Source: JAOTYV01 sp041557595
Lineage (GTDB): Bacteria > Pseudomonadota > Alphaproteobacteria > UBA8366
Direction of reading: 5' to 3'
Assembly: GCA_041557595.1 (NCBI GenBank)
Contig: JBFFGE010000023.1
Span: forward strand, 1-33,871
DNA length: 33,871 nt
Positions 15,830-25,801 of this stretch are shown in pieces. A model generated the notes under the pieces. The model saw only the letters and a program-made list of their open reading frames with translations. It made no database searches and was not told where the DNA came from. Position numbers and translations under genes: made by a program. The stretch's first letter is position 1. Each line of letters opens with the position of its first letter.

Positions 15830-17233
15830 ATGAGCGACACATACGATCTTATCGTCATCGGCGGCGGACCGGGCGGCTATGTCGCGGCTATTCGCGCCGC
15901 GCAGCTGGGCCTGAAGACGGCATGTGTCGAAAAGCGCGGCACGCTTGGCGGGACCTGTCTGAATGTCGGCTGCATTCCATCCAAGGCGCTGTTGCAGAGC
16001 TCCGAGAGGTACGAGGAAACCGTGCACGAATTGGCCGCGCACGGCATTTCGGTCGGCGACGTAAAGCTCAATTTAAAGGATATGCTGGCTCGCAAGGACA
16101 AGATCGTCGGCGACCTGACCAAGGGCATCGAGTTTCTGTTCAAGAAGAACAAGGTCGATTACCTGAAAGGCGCCGGCAGCATCGAGAAGGCGGGAACGGT
16201 CAGGGTGGCCAATGGCGGCGACGATCAGGTCCTGGAATCGCGCAATATCCTGATCGCCACCGGATCGGAAAGCATGCCGATCCCCGGTGTCGAGGTGGAC
16301 GAGAAGAAGATCGTCAGCTCCACCGGCGCCCTTGAAATCGCGAAAGTGCCGGGCCATTTCGTGGTGATCGGTGGCGGGTATATCGGCCTGGAAATGGGCT
16401 CGGTCTGGCGCCGGCTCGGCGCCAAGGTCACGGTCGTCGAATTCCTCGACCGGATCACCCCGGGCATGGATGGTGAAGTGTCGAAAAATTTTCAACGGAT
16501 CCTCAAGAAGCAGGGCATCGACTTCAAGCTGGGCACCAAGGTGACCGGCGCCAAGAAGGGCAAGTCCGGCGTGACGCTGACGGTCGAGCCGTCAAGCGGC
16601 GGCGACACCGAGGAAATTTCCTGCGACGTGGTGCTGGTGTCCGTCGGCCGCCGGCCGTACACCGAGGGACTCGGCCTGGAGAAGGTGGGGGTCAAGACCG
16701 ACAATCGCGGCTTCGTCGAAATCGACGACCGGTTCGAGACGTCCGTCCCGGGCGTCTTTGCCATTGGCGACTGCGTGCGCGGCCCGATGCTGGCGCACAA
16801 AGCCGAGGATGAAGGCATGGTCTGCGCGGAGATATTGGCGGGGCAGTCGGGGCACATCAACTATGACGCAATTCCCGGCATCGTCTATACTTGGCCGGAG
16901 GTTGCGGCGGTCGGCAAGACCGAAGAGCAACTCAAGGAGGCGGGGACCGCCTATCGGATCGGCAAGTTCCCTTTCACGGCGAACAGCCGGGCGCGTTGCA
17001 ACGACACGACGGAAGGTTTCGTGAAAATACTCGCCGACGCCGAAACCGATCGAGTCCTCGGCGCCCATATCATCGGCGCGGATGCAGGCAACCTGATTCA
17101 TGAAATCGTTTCCGTGATGGAATTCGGCGGATCGGCCGAGGATGTAGCCCGCACATGCCACGGTCATCCGACGCTGAACGAGGCGGTGAAGGAAGCGGCC
17201 TTGGCGGTCGACGGCCGTCCAATCCATATCTGA
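15830..17233 (+). CDS. lpd: Dihydrolipoyl dehydrogenase (E3)
   Basis: A flavoenzyme that reoxidises the dihydrolipoyl arm of 2-oxo acid dehydrogenase complexes with NAD+. The 467-residue protein starts MSDTYDLIVIGGGPGGY, an FAD-binding motif. The redox-active disulfide is C43 and C48 in GGTCLNVGCIPSK. The NAD motif VIGGGYIGLEMG comes mid-protein and the second FAD motif is VFAIGDCVRGPMLAHKA. The catalytic dyad is H446-E451 in HGHPTLNEAVKEA. The ATG at 15830 is preceded by GGGG and a T-run; an in-frame TTG at 15827 is less likely. As the nearest lpd to sucA/sucB it probably serves 2-oxoglutarate dehydrogenase, although it may be shared. A small membrane-protein frame follows in the same reading frame. 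Confidence 0.96.
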   Translation: MSDTYDLIVIGGGPGGYVAAIRAAQLGLKTACVEKRGTLGGTCLNVGCIPSKALLQSSERYEETVHELAAHGISVGDVKLNLKDMLARKDKIVGDLTKGIEFLFKKNKVDYLKGAGSIEKAGTVRVANGGDDQVLESRNILIATGSESMPIPGVEVDEKKIVSSTGALEIAKVPGHFVVIGGGYIGLEMGSVWRRLGAKVTVVEFLDRITPGMDGEVSKNFQRILKKQGIDFKLGTKVTGAKKGKSGVTLTVEPSSGGDTEEISCDVVLVSVGRRPYTEGLGLEKVGVKTDNRGFVEIDDRFETSVPGVFAIGDCVRGPMLAHKAEDEGMVCAEILAGQSGHINYDAIPGIVYTWPEVAAVGKTEEQLKEAGTAYRIGKFPFTANSRARCNDTTEGFVKILADAETDRVLGAHIIGADAGNLIHEIVSVMEFGGSAEDVARTCHGHPTLNEAVKEAALAVDGRPIHI

Positions 17234-17248
17234 TCGGTCGCCATACCT

Positions 17249-17557
17249 TTGGATAAGCTGCCCGTCCAGTCGCCCGAAACCCCGCCAAAGCCTTTCCGCT
17301 CGAAATGGCGGCGATTCCTGATTCTCGTCGCCGGCTGGTTTTTTGTGGTTCTGGGCGTTCTCGGGATCTTCCTGCCGATTCTCCAGGGCATTCTCTTCCT
17401 CGCCGTCGGATTCTATCTGCTGTCTCTGGAGTCGCCCTGGGTGCATCGCAAGATCGAGCAGATGCGCATGAAATATCCCAGGCTCGGCGCGACCTTCGAT
17501 CAAGCGCGGCTTAAGGCCGCGCACTATGCCCGGAAACTCCGCAAGCTGACGCGATAA
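17249..17557 (+). CDS. Small two-helix membrane protein (PGPGW-like)
   Basis: A 102-residue protein with a basic, Pro-rich N-terminus and two closely spaced hydrophobic helices (about 23-41 and 43-60) joined at FLPILQG. A long basic amphipathic C-terminal tail (RKIEQMRMKYPRLGATF onward) follows. The helix pair resembles the small putative membrane proteins grouped as PGPGW, although the defining turn is not intact. There is no ATG or GTG start: the only usual initiator before the first helix is TTG 17249, with no clear ribosome site. The gene lies in the same frame as lpd, five codons after its TGA, so it is either re-initiated by ribosomes finishing lpd or reached by readthrough. Its function is unknown. 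Confidence 0.7.
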   Translation: MDKLPVQSPETPPKPFRSKWRRFLILVAGWFFVVLGVLGIFLPILQGILFLAVGFYLLSLESPWVHRKIEQMRMKYPRLGATFDQARLKAAHYARKLRKLTR

Positions 17558-17682
17558 TGTAACGGCGGCCTTCACTTCGGCCATTGCCGCAGTATGATGT
17601 CGGCTCCCAGGGCGCGCTTCATCCCGGCCGGCACGACTGTGCCGCGCGCTCCTCGCCGATCCGCTGATTGTGGAATCCGTTC

Positions 17683-18906
17683 ATGCGCGATCTTTCGCCC
17701 CGGCTCCTGCTCGCCGCCGTTTGTTTCGCGGAGGTGCTCAGTATGGCGGCCTTCGCCACCTTCCCGGGGCTGTTGCCGACAATTCAGCCGGAATGGGGGC
17801 TGAACAACACGGAAGCGGGGTGGATCAGCGGCGTTTATTTCGCGGGTTACGTCGCCGCCGTGCCGGTCCTGGTCAGCCTGACCGACCGGATGGACGCGCG
17901 CGGCATATATCTGGTCTGCATGGCGCTTGCCGTGGCATCGGCGGTCGGCTTCGCGGTTGCGGCGCAAGGCGTCTGGAGCGCCAGCCTCTGGCGGGGCCTG
18001 CAAGGCATCGCCCTGGCCGGGACCTATATGCCGGGATTGAAGGCGCTGACCGATCGTCTGCCGTCGGACCTGCAAAGCCGCGGCGTCGCATTCTACACCT
18101 CCAGCTTCGGCGTCGGCTCCAGCCTGTCGTTCCTCGTCGCCGGCGAGGTCGAAGCGGTGCTGGATTGGCACTGGGCGTTTGGATTGTCGGCGATCGGCCC
18201 GCTGCTGGCGCTGGTCATCGCAGCGGTCGTTCTGCGACCGCGGCCGGTGGCGGCGCCGACGCACCAAACGGCCCTGCTGGATTTCCGTCCGGTCTTCGCC
18301 AATCGAAAGGCGATCGCCTATACGCTCGCCTATGCGGTCCATAACGCGGAGCTGTTTGCGTTGCGGTCCTGGGCCGTCGCCTATTTGGTGTTCTCGGCGG
18401 CGCAGCAGGCGCCGGGCGCTGCGGGAACGGCGATCCGCGCCACCGTGGTTGCGACCGCCGTCAGCCTGCTCGGCATGCCGTCCAGCGTGCTCGGCAACGA
18501 ACTGGCGCGAAAGTTCGGCAGGCCGCCGGTATTGCTCTGCGTCATGTCCGTATCGGCGCTCGTCGCACTGGCCGTTGGTTTTGGCGCCGCGCTGCCATAT
18601 TGGCTGGTGCTCGTTATGATCCTGTTTTATGGCTTCATGGTCACCGCCGATTCGGCGACCATTACGGCGGGCGTTGTCGAGGTCGCCGACCCGAAGATGC
18701 GGGGCGCCACCATGGCGGTTCATTCGATGATCGGTTTCGTCGGGTCGATGATGGGGCCGCTGATCTTCGGCGCGGTGCTCGACGTCGCGGGCGGTGAGAC
18801 GAGCGGCCTCGCCTGGGGGCTTGCCTTCGCCGTGATCGCCGCCTTGCTGATGCTCGGCCCGGTCTTCATCTACACGATGGGAAGCGGCAGCCGGTCGGAC
18901 GAATGA
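17683..18906 (+). CDS. Major facilitator superfamily transporter
   Basis: A 407-residue inner-membrane permease with about 12 hydrophobic helices in two halves separated by a loop near the middle (LRPRPVAAPTHQ). The first cytoplasmic loop carries the MFS-A-like LTDRMDARGIYLV, and the equivalent loop of the second half carries NELARKFGRPPVLL. Helix 1 begins MRDLSPRLLLAAVCFAEV. I start at ATG 17683; an in-frame TTG at 17668 is the alternative, and neither has a strong ribosome site. The sequence does not reveal the substrate or direction of transport. It ends four bases from the convergent xerC gene. The 125 bases before it hold a GGCC-rich inverted repeat (about 17563-17590), but no gene. Confidence 0.87.
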   Translation: MRDLSPRLLLAAVCFAEVLSMAAFATFPGLLPTIQPEWGLNNTEAGWISGVYFAGYVAAVPVLVSLTDRMDARGIYLVCMALAVASAVGFAVAAQGVWSASLWRGLQGIALAGTYMPGLKALTDRLPSDLQSRGVAFYTSSFGVGSSLSFLVAGEVEAVLDWHWAFGLSAIGPLLALVIAAVVLRPRPVAAPTHQTALLDFRPVFANRKAIAYTLAYAVHNAELFALRSWAVAYLVFSAAQQAPGAAGTAIRATVVATAVSLLGMPSSVLGNELARKFGRPPVLLCVMSVSALVALAVGFGAALPYWLVLVMILFYGFMVTADSATITAGVVEVADPKMRGATMAVHSMIGFVGSMMGPLIFGAVLDVAGGETSGLAWGLAFAVIAALLMLGPVFIYTMGSGSRSDE

Positions 18907-18910
18907 CCCC

Positions 18911-19870
18911 TTAACGCGCCCGCGGATGGGTGGCGCGGTATTCTTCGAGCAGGCGGCCCGAATCGACCTCCGTATAGCGCTGCGTCGTCGATAGCGAGGC
19001 ATGCCCCAGCAGTTCCTGGATCGCGCGCAGATCGCCGCCCATCGCCAGGAGATGGGTGGCGAAGCTATGTCGCAGCGCATGCGGCGTCGCGGTTTCCGGC
19101 AGGCCGAGCAAGCCGCGCAGCCGCTGCATCTGTCGCTGGACGATGCGCGCCCGCAAGGGGCCGCCACGGGCGCCCAGGAACAGCGGGTCATCCGCGGCGA
19201 TCGGCCATGGGCAGGCGTCCAGATAGGCGCCGAGCGCCTCCCGCACCACCGGCAGGACCGGCACCATGCGCTGTTTGCCGCCTTTGCCGGTAATCGTCAG
19301 GCTGTCGCCCGTCGGGGCCTCGCGCAGGGTCAGGGATAGCGCCTCGGCGATACGCAGCCCGCAGCCATAGAGCAGTGTCAGAATGGCGATGTCTCGCTGA
19401 ACGATCCATTCGACGTTCGACAGGTCGCCCGCCGCCTCGAGCGTGTCGCGCGCTTCGCCGAGGGAGAGCGCCTTGGGGATGCTGTGCGGTACCTTCGGGG
19501 TGCGCACCGCGTGGATGGCGTGATTTTCGCCATAGTCGTTCCGTGCGAGCCAGGCGAAAAATCCCCGAACGACCGACAGCGCCCGCGCGGTCGAACTGCG
19601 TGCCCGCCCGCCCGCCGCGTGGCGCGCCAGCCAGGCGCGAAAATCCGCCGGGCGCAGATCGAACAGTGCCGCCAGGCTTGCCGGTTCGCCGAAATGCTCC
19701 TCCAGAAACCCGAGAAATGCGGATAAATCCCGGCCATAGGCAGCGATCGTGTGCGCCGAACAGCGCCGCTCGTCCGCGAGCCAAGCCATCCAGCCGCTCA
19801 ACGCGCCGGCCAGCACCGGGTCTTCGAACCCTGCAAATGTCGCGTTCAGTCTTCGGGCAGGTACAGCCAT
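18911..19870 (-). CDS. xerC: Tyrosine recombinase XerC
   Basis: A 319-residue site-specific recombinase which, with XerD, resolves chromosome dimers at dif during division. The N-terminal SAM-like core-binding domain includes WLADERRCSAHTIAAYGRDL. The catalytic domain shows the full set R173 (CGLRIAEAL), K196 (TGKGGKQR), H264 and R267 (HALRHSFATH), H290 (LLGHASLSTTQ) and nucleophile Y299 (RYTEV). The order DUF484-xerC is conserved in proteobacteria, and no mobile-element features surround it, so this is the housekeeping recombinase rather than a phage integrase. ATG 19870 lies 25 bases inside the end of the DUF484 gene in another frame; longer in-frame readings are Arg-rich and rejected. Confidence 0.94.
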   Translation of the reverse strand: MAVPARRLNATFAGFEDPVLAGALSGWMAWLADERRCSAHTIAAYGRDLSAFLGFLEEHFGEPASLAALFDLRPADFRAWLARHAAGGRARSSTARALSVVRGFFAWLARNDYGENHAIHAVRTPKVPHSIPKALSLGEARDTLEAAGDLSNVEWIVQRDIAILTLLYGCGLRIAEALSLTLREAPTGDSLTITGKGGKQRMVPVLPVVREALGAYLDACPWPIAADDPLFLGARGGPLRARIVQRQMQRLRGLLGLPETATPHALRHSFATHLLAMGGDLRAIQELLGHASLSTTQRYTEVDSGRLLEEYRATHPRAR

Positions 19871-20562
19871 ATGCGCACCACGTGTTCCAGGACACTGGCG
19901 AGGAAATCGAGCAATTCGGTTGCCTGGCCCGAGTCGAAGCGTTCCGCGTCCCGTGATCCGAAACACAGCAGGGCCGGCGGCGTGGCCGATGAAATCGACA
20001 GGCGCACCAGCGCGTCGGACCGGACGAGCGCCGCGCCGGGGCCAAACAGTTCGGGGTCGCCGACGACGTCGCCGCGCAACACCAGCCGGCGGTGTGCGTC
20101 CATCACCGCGTCGGTTGTGCCCGCCGGTACAATGATGAGTCCCTTCTTGTGTGTCTTCGGATCGTCGGGACCGGCGGCTTCGATGCATAATGTAACGACG
20201 TCGAGATCGAGGATCACGGCGATGTCGGTGGTCACCGTCTGGATCAACTCTTCAAACGATTTCACCGCGAGCAGGGCCAGGATGCATTCGTGGACGCGGG
20301 CCTGGCTTTGCAGGTTGGCCCGTGTCGTGGTGACGAGATCGCGTTGCTGACCGGACAGGTCGCCGACTTCGCCGCGCAGGCGGTCGATCATCGCCTGTTG
20401 AAAATCCACGACCCCGTCGCCCAGGGGTCGATCCGGCGCCTGCATGGATTCCAGGCTCTCCGGATGCTTGATGAAGAAATCCGGATTGGCGCGCAAAAAC
20501 GCGATGACCTGCGCCGCGGTGGTTCCTGCCGGGCGTTTGGAATTCTTGAGTCGTTGGGTCAT
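19846..20562 (-). CDS. DUF484 family GAF-like protein
   Basis: A 238-residue cytosolic protein of the DUF484 family, with VIAFLRANPDFFIKHPE at the N-terminus. The middle coiled-coil-like stretch is VDFQQAMIDRLRGEVGDL, followed by a GAF-like C-terminal domain (FEELIQTVTTDIAVILDLD; ends RIWLYLPED). The family is found next to xerC in many proteobacteria, but its molecular role is not established. The start is taken at ATG 20562; a TTG four codons upstream is possible. Its last 25 bases overlap the xerC start, and it begins 15 bases after the transaldolase stop, so the three genes form a tight operon. Confidence 0.9.
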   Translation of the reverse strand: MTQRLKNSKRPAGTTAAQVIAFLRANPDFFIKHPESLESMQAPDRPLGDGVVDFQQAMIDRLRGEVGDLSGQQRDLVTTTRANLQSQARVHECILALLAVKSFEELIQTVTTDIAVILDLDVVTLCIEAAGPDDPKTHKKGLIIVPAGTTDAVMDAHRRLVLRGDVVGDPELFGPGAALVRSDALVRLSISSATPPALLCFGSRDAERFDSGQATELLDFLASVLEHVVRIWLYLPED

Positions 20563-20577
20563 CCGTTTGCCCAACCG

Positions 20578-21234
20578 CTATAAGATCGACTGACCGGTCT
20601 TTTCCCAGTCGGCGACAAAAGCGGCGAGACCCTTTTCGGTCAATGGATGATTGAACATCTGGTGCAGCACGGAGGGCGGCAGCGTGGCGACGTCGGCGCC
20701 CAGTTTTGCCGCTTCCAGAACATGGATCGGGTGGCGCACGGAGGCCACCAGAACTTCGGTCTCCAGATTGGGATAGTTGGCATAGATCTCGCAAATCTCC
20801 GCGATGAGCTGCATGCCGTCATGGGCGATATCGTCGAGCCGGCCGACGAAGGGAGAGATGAAGCGGGCGCCTGCCTTGGCGGCGAGAAGCGCCTGATTGG
20901 GCGAAAAACACAAGGTCACATTGACCATCGTGCCGGCCTGGCTCAGCGCCCGGCACGTCTTGAGTCCCGCCGGCGTCAGCGGCACCTTCACCGCGACGTT
21001 GCTGGCGATTTTCGCGAGTTTCCTGCCTTCGGCGAGCATTGTCTCGAAATCCGTCGCAGCGACCTCGGCGCTCACCGGCCCGTCGACCAGGTCGCAGATT
21101 TGGTGAACGACCTCGAAGAAATTACGCCCGGATTTGTGAATCAGTGACGGATTCGTCGTAACGCCGTCCACCAGGCCGGTGTCGGCCAGATCCCTGATTT
21201 CATCGATTTCCGCAGTGTCTACGAAAAATTTCAT
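20578..21234 (-). CDS. tal: Transaldolase, TalC/FSA-like small type
   Basis: A 218-residue (beta/alpha)8 aldolase-fold enzyme of the pentose phosphate pathway that transfers a dihydroxyacetone unit between sugar phosphates. The Schiff-base lysine is K83 in VAVKVPLTPAGL, and the N-terminus MKFFVDTAEIDEI is typical. The residues separating transaldolase from fructose-6-phosphate aldolase read E57 (SAEVAA) and F129 (ISPFVGRLDD). Fructose-6-phosphate aldolase would have Gln and Tyr at these places, so transaldolase activity is favoured. ATG 21234 with AAGGAG 10-15 bases upstream on the minus strand is chosen over a longer frame reaching 21333. It is the first gene of the tal-DUF484-xerC run and is divergent from priA across 77 bases. 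Confidence 0.92.
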   Translation of the reverse strand: MKFFVDTAEIDEIRDLADTGLVDGVTTNPSLIHKSGRNFFEVVHQICDLVDGPVSAEVAATDFETMLAEGRKLAKIASNVAVKVPLTPAGLKTCRALSQAGTMVNVTLCFSPNQALLAAKAGARFISPFVGRLDDIAHDGMQLIAEICEIYANYPNLETEVLVASVRHPIHVLEAAKLGADVATLPPSVLHQMFNHPLTEKGLAAFVADWEKTGQSIL

Positions 21235-21311
21235 GCGCGGTCGAAGCTCCTTCGTACAGGCTGTCAGTTCTGGATAGCATTTGTTGGCAGCATTTCGATA
21301 CACTCTATCCG

Positions 21312-23519
21312 ATGCGGCCTCCCCATACCACAACAGGCGCCGGGATCAACGACGGATCTCGCCGCGTTCAGGTTTTGCTGCCGCTGCCGCTGGAGGGCAC
21401 CTACGAGTATCGGGTGCCGTCGGAGCTTGCGGTAGCGACCGGAGCCTTTGTTGCCGTGCCCTTCGGTCGGCGCGACGCGGTCGGCGTCGTGTGGTCGGAA
21501 GGGGCGAGCGGCGATGTGCCCGACGACAAGCTGAAGGACATCCATGGATGCTTCGACGTGGGTGGCCTGCCCGAATCGACGCGCCGATTCGTCGAATGGG
21601 TGGCGCGCTACACTTTGGTCGCGCCGGGATCGGTCTTGCGCATGGCGATGAGCGTTCCGTCCGCGCTCGAGCCGCAGAAAAGCCGCGCCGGGTATCGGCT
21701 CGCCGACATGCCGCCGGATTTTCGCAGCACCGCGGCGCGCCAGCGGGTCCTGGCGGCGCTGGCGGATGGTCCGGCGCGGCCGGCGGCGGAGCTGGCGCGC
21801 GCGGCGGGCGTCGGTCCGTCGGTGGTCACCGGTTTGGCGAAAGCCGGCGCGCTGGAGACCGTGACGTTGCGGGAACCGGCGCTGGCCCGGCCCGATCCCG
21901 ATTTCCAGTCGCCCGATCTGTCCGCCAACCAACGGTGCGCCGCCGACGAAATGACCGGCCGTGTCGGCAACGGGACTTTTTCGGTGACGGTGCTCGACGG
22001 GGTGACGGGGGCGGGCAAGACGGAGGTGTATTTCGAGGCGATCGCCGAGGCCCTTCGGCGGGGCCGTCAGGTGCTCGTCCTGTTGCCGGAGATCGCGCTC
22101 ACCATGGCGTTCCTGCAGCGCTTCGCCGCGCGGTTCGGCGTCCTGCCCGTGGAATGGCATTCGGATTTGACGCAGGCGCAACGCCGCCGCAATTGGCGCG
22201 GCGTGGCGACGGGCGAAGCGGCGGTGGTGGTCGGCGCCCGATCCGCGCTGTTTCTGCCCTTTCCCGATCTGGGCCTGATCGTGGTGGACGAGGAGCATGA
22301 CGCATCCTTCAAGCAGCAGGACGGCATCGCCTACAATGCGCGGGATATGGCGGTAGTCCGCGCCCAGCTCGAGGAGGTGCCGGTATTCCTGGTCTCCGCG
22401 ACGCCGTCGCTGCAAACGGTGGTCAATGTGGAACGCGGGCGCTATCGGCGTGTGCATCTGCCCGCGCGTCACGGCGGCGCCGCGCTGCCGGAAATCGTCG
22501 CCGTGGACCTGCGGCGCACGCCGCCGCCCCGGCAATGCTGGATCTCGCCGCCGCTGCGCGCCGCCCTTACCGAAACGATCGAGCGTGGCGAGCAGGCGTT
22601 GCTGTTCCTCAATCGCCGGGGCTATGCGCCGCTCACCCTGTGCCGCGGCTGCGGCCATCGCTTCGATTGTCCCAATTGTACCGCCTGGCTGGTCGAACAC
22701 CGGCTGCTGGGCCGCCTGGAATGTCACCATTGCGGCTACCGCGCGCCGTATCCCGAGAATTGTCCCGATTGCGGTGCCGCCGGCAGCCTGGTCGCCTGCG
22801 GCCCCGGCGTCGAGCGGGTCGCGGAAGAGGTAACGGCGCTCTATCCGGAAGCGCGCATCGCCAGTTTGACCAGCGATACCGCGCACAGTCCGGCGGCGAT
22901 TGCCGGCATGCTCGAAGCGGTCAAGCAAGGGGAGGTGGATATCCTGATCGGCACGCAATTGGTCGCCAAGGGCCACCACTTTCCGATGCTGACGCTGGTC
23001 GGCGTGATCGACTCCGATCTCGGCCTGGGCGGCGGCGATCTGCGCGCCGCCGAACGAACCTATCAATTGCTTCATCAGGTGGCGGGCCGCGCCGGCCGGG
23101 AGGAGCGGCCGGGCCGGGTGCTGTTGCAAACCTACAATCCCGACCATCCGGTTATGCGGGCGCTGGCCGATGGCGCCCGCGAAGGGTTCATGCAGGAGGA
23201 GAGCGCCCAGCGCCAGGCCGGCGGCTGGCCGCCTTTCGGGCGGCTTGCCGCGATCATTTTGAGCGCGCCGGATGCCGCCCTGGTGGACGCGGCCGCGCGG
23301 GCGCTGGCACGGGCGGCGCCGCGTCGCGACGGCATCCGCGTGCTCGGCCCGGCGCCGGCGCCGCTTGCCCTGTTGCGCGGCCGTCACCGCCGTCGTTTCC
23401 TCGTCAAGGGACCGCAAGACACCGGACTCCAACCCTATTTGCGCGAGTGGTTGGCGACGGTATCGCTACCGCGTCCTGTGCGGCTTCAGGTGGACATCGA
23501 CCCTTATAGTTTTTTGTAG
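21312..23519 (+). CDS. priA: Primosomal protein N' (replication restart helicase PriA)
   Basis: A 735-residue superfamily 2 DNA helicase that reloads the replisome at collapsed forks; the length equals that of typical PriA. The N-terminal DNA-binding domain begins VQVLLPLPLEGTYEYRVP. Walker A GVTGAGKT is at 230-237, and the DEEH box is D326-H329, followed by the aromatic-rich loop KQQDGIAYNARD. Two zinc sites use eight cysteines: 444, 447, 453, 456, 471, 474, 484 and 487. Helicase motifs V and VI appear as GTQLVAKGHHFP and QVAGRAGRE. The start at ATG 21312 lacks an obvious ribosome site; the true start could lie slightly downstream. The gene is divergent from the transaldolase, and the atp operon follows after 167 bases. 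Confidence 0.95.
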   Translation: MRPPHTTTGAGINDGSRRVQVLLPLPLEGTYEYRVPSELAVATGAFVAVPFGRRDAVGVVWSEGASGDVPDDKLKDIHGCFDVGGLPESTRRFVEWVARYTLVAPGSVLRMAMSVPSALEPQKSRAGYRLADMPPDFRSTAARQRVLAALADGPARPAAELARAAGVGPSVVTGLAKAGALETVTLREPALARPDPDFQSPDLSANQRCAADEMTGRVGNGTFSVTVLDGVTGAGKTEVYFEAIAEALRRGRQVLVLLPEIALTMAFLQRFAARFGVLPVEWHSDLTQAQRRRNWRGVATGEAAVVVGARSALFLPFPDLGLIVVDEEHDASFKQQDGIAYNARDMAVVRAQLEEVPVFLVSATPSLQTVVNVERGRYRRVHLPARHGGAALPEIVAVDLRRTPPPRQCWISPPLRAALTETIERGEQALLFLNRRGYAPLTLCRGCGHRFDCPNCTAWLVEHRLLGRLECHHCGYRAPYPENCPDCGAAGSLVACGPGVERVAEEVTALYPEARIASLTSDTAHSPAAIAGMLEAVKQGEVDILIGTQLVAKGHHFPMLTLVGVIDSDLGLGGGDLRAAERTYQLLHQVAGRAGREERPGRVLLQTYNPDHPVMRALADGAREGFMQEESAQRQAGGWPPFGRLAAIILSAPDAALVDAAARALARAAPRRDGIRVLGPAPAPLALLRGRHRRRFLVKGPQDTGLQPYLREWLATVSLPRPVRLQVDIDPYSFL

Positions 23520-23686
23520 GGATTCCGGGGACTCGCGACCGTGCCGGGCCGGGTTGCGCCCCTTTTGTGCATATGCTAAACACCGCTCGCTTTCGGGGCC
23601 GGAAACGTGCCTTGAAGCATGTGGGGAGTTGTCGTCGGCTGTGGTTCCGCAGTCGATACCGGAGTGGGTTCGGGAGTTATCCCAAG

Positions 23687-24243
23687 TTGGCATCCAAAGT
23701 AGGCGATACGGGAATTGCTTCCCGCTACGCATTGGCGCTGTTCGAGTTGGCGGACCAGGAGCGTAAGCTGGACGAGGTCGCGGAAGACCTTCGGACCATC
23801 GACGCTCTTGTAACCGACAATGACGATCTGCTGCGCCTGTTGCGCAACCCGGTGGTGAGCCGGGCGGAATCGGGCAAGGTCATGGCGGCGGTGCTCGATC
23901 GCATCGAAGCCGATCCGCTGACGCAGAAATTCATTGGTTTGGTCGCGGCAAATCGCCGCTTGTTTGTCCTGCGAATGGTCATTAAGGCGTTTCTCGACAA
24001 ATTGGCGGAGCGACGGGGCGAAATTACCGCCGAGGTCGTGTCGGCGAGCGCGCTCACCGACGCCCAGGCCAAATCCCTCGAAGAAGCGCTGCAGAAGTCC
24101 ATGGGGGGTAAGATCGTGCTCACGACCGCGGTCGATCCCAGCCTGATCGGCGGTCTCGTCGTCAAAGTCGGTAGCCGCATGGTCGACTCCTCGATTAAAA
24201 CACAAATTCAGAAGATGAAACTCGCGATGAAAGGGGCTGCCTG

Positions 24244-24244
<1 letters not shown>
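23687..24244 (+). CDS. atpH: F1 ATP synthase delta subunit
   Basis: The delta (OSCP-like) subunit that links the F1 head to the peripheral stalk. A frame is open from ATG 23567, but its first 40 residues are Arg-rich and unlike the family. The expected N-terminus (ASKVGDTGIASRYALALFELA) begins at TTG 23687, with GGGAG at 23672-23676 as ribosome site, giving 185 residues, the normal length. The helical N-terminal domain contains LLRLLRNPVVSR, and the C-terminal domain ends in the family motif DPSLIGGLVVKVGSRMVDSS. It is the first gene of atpHAGDC; its TGA shares one base with the atpA ATG. The 167 bases before it carry no clear promoter that I can fix, though one is expected there. Confidence 0.9.
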
Positions 24245-25773
<1,529 letters not shown>

Positions 25774-25801
25774 TACGCGACAGATAGCGTAGGCCGCACC
25801 G

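Noticed and set aside
18911..19870. Tyrosine recombinase as a sign of a mobile element
   Set aside because: All features match housekeeping XerC next to DUF484; no attachment repeats, tRNA or phage genes surround it.
21264..23432. A 722-codon open frame antisense to priA
   Set aside because: It mirrors the codon structure of a complete PriA on the plus strand, is Arg/His-rich and has no recognisable domain; it is a by-product of high GC.
23567..23686. Longer AtpH starting at ATG 23567
   Set aside because: The extra 40 residues are basic and not AtpH-like; the canonical N-terminus begins at TTG 23687 behind GGGAG.
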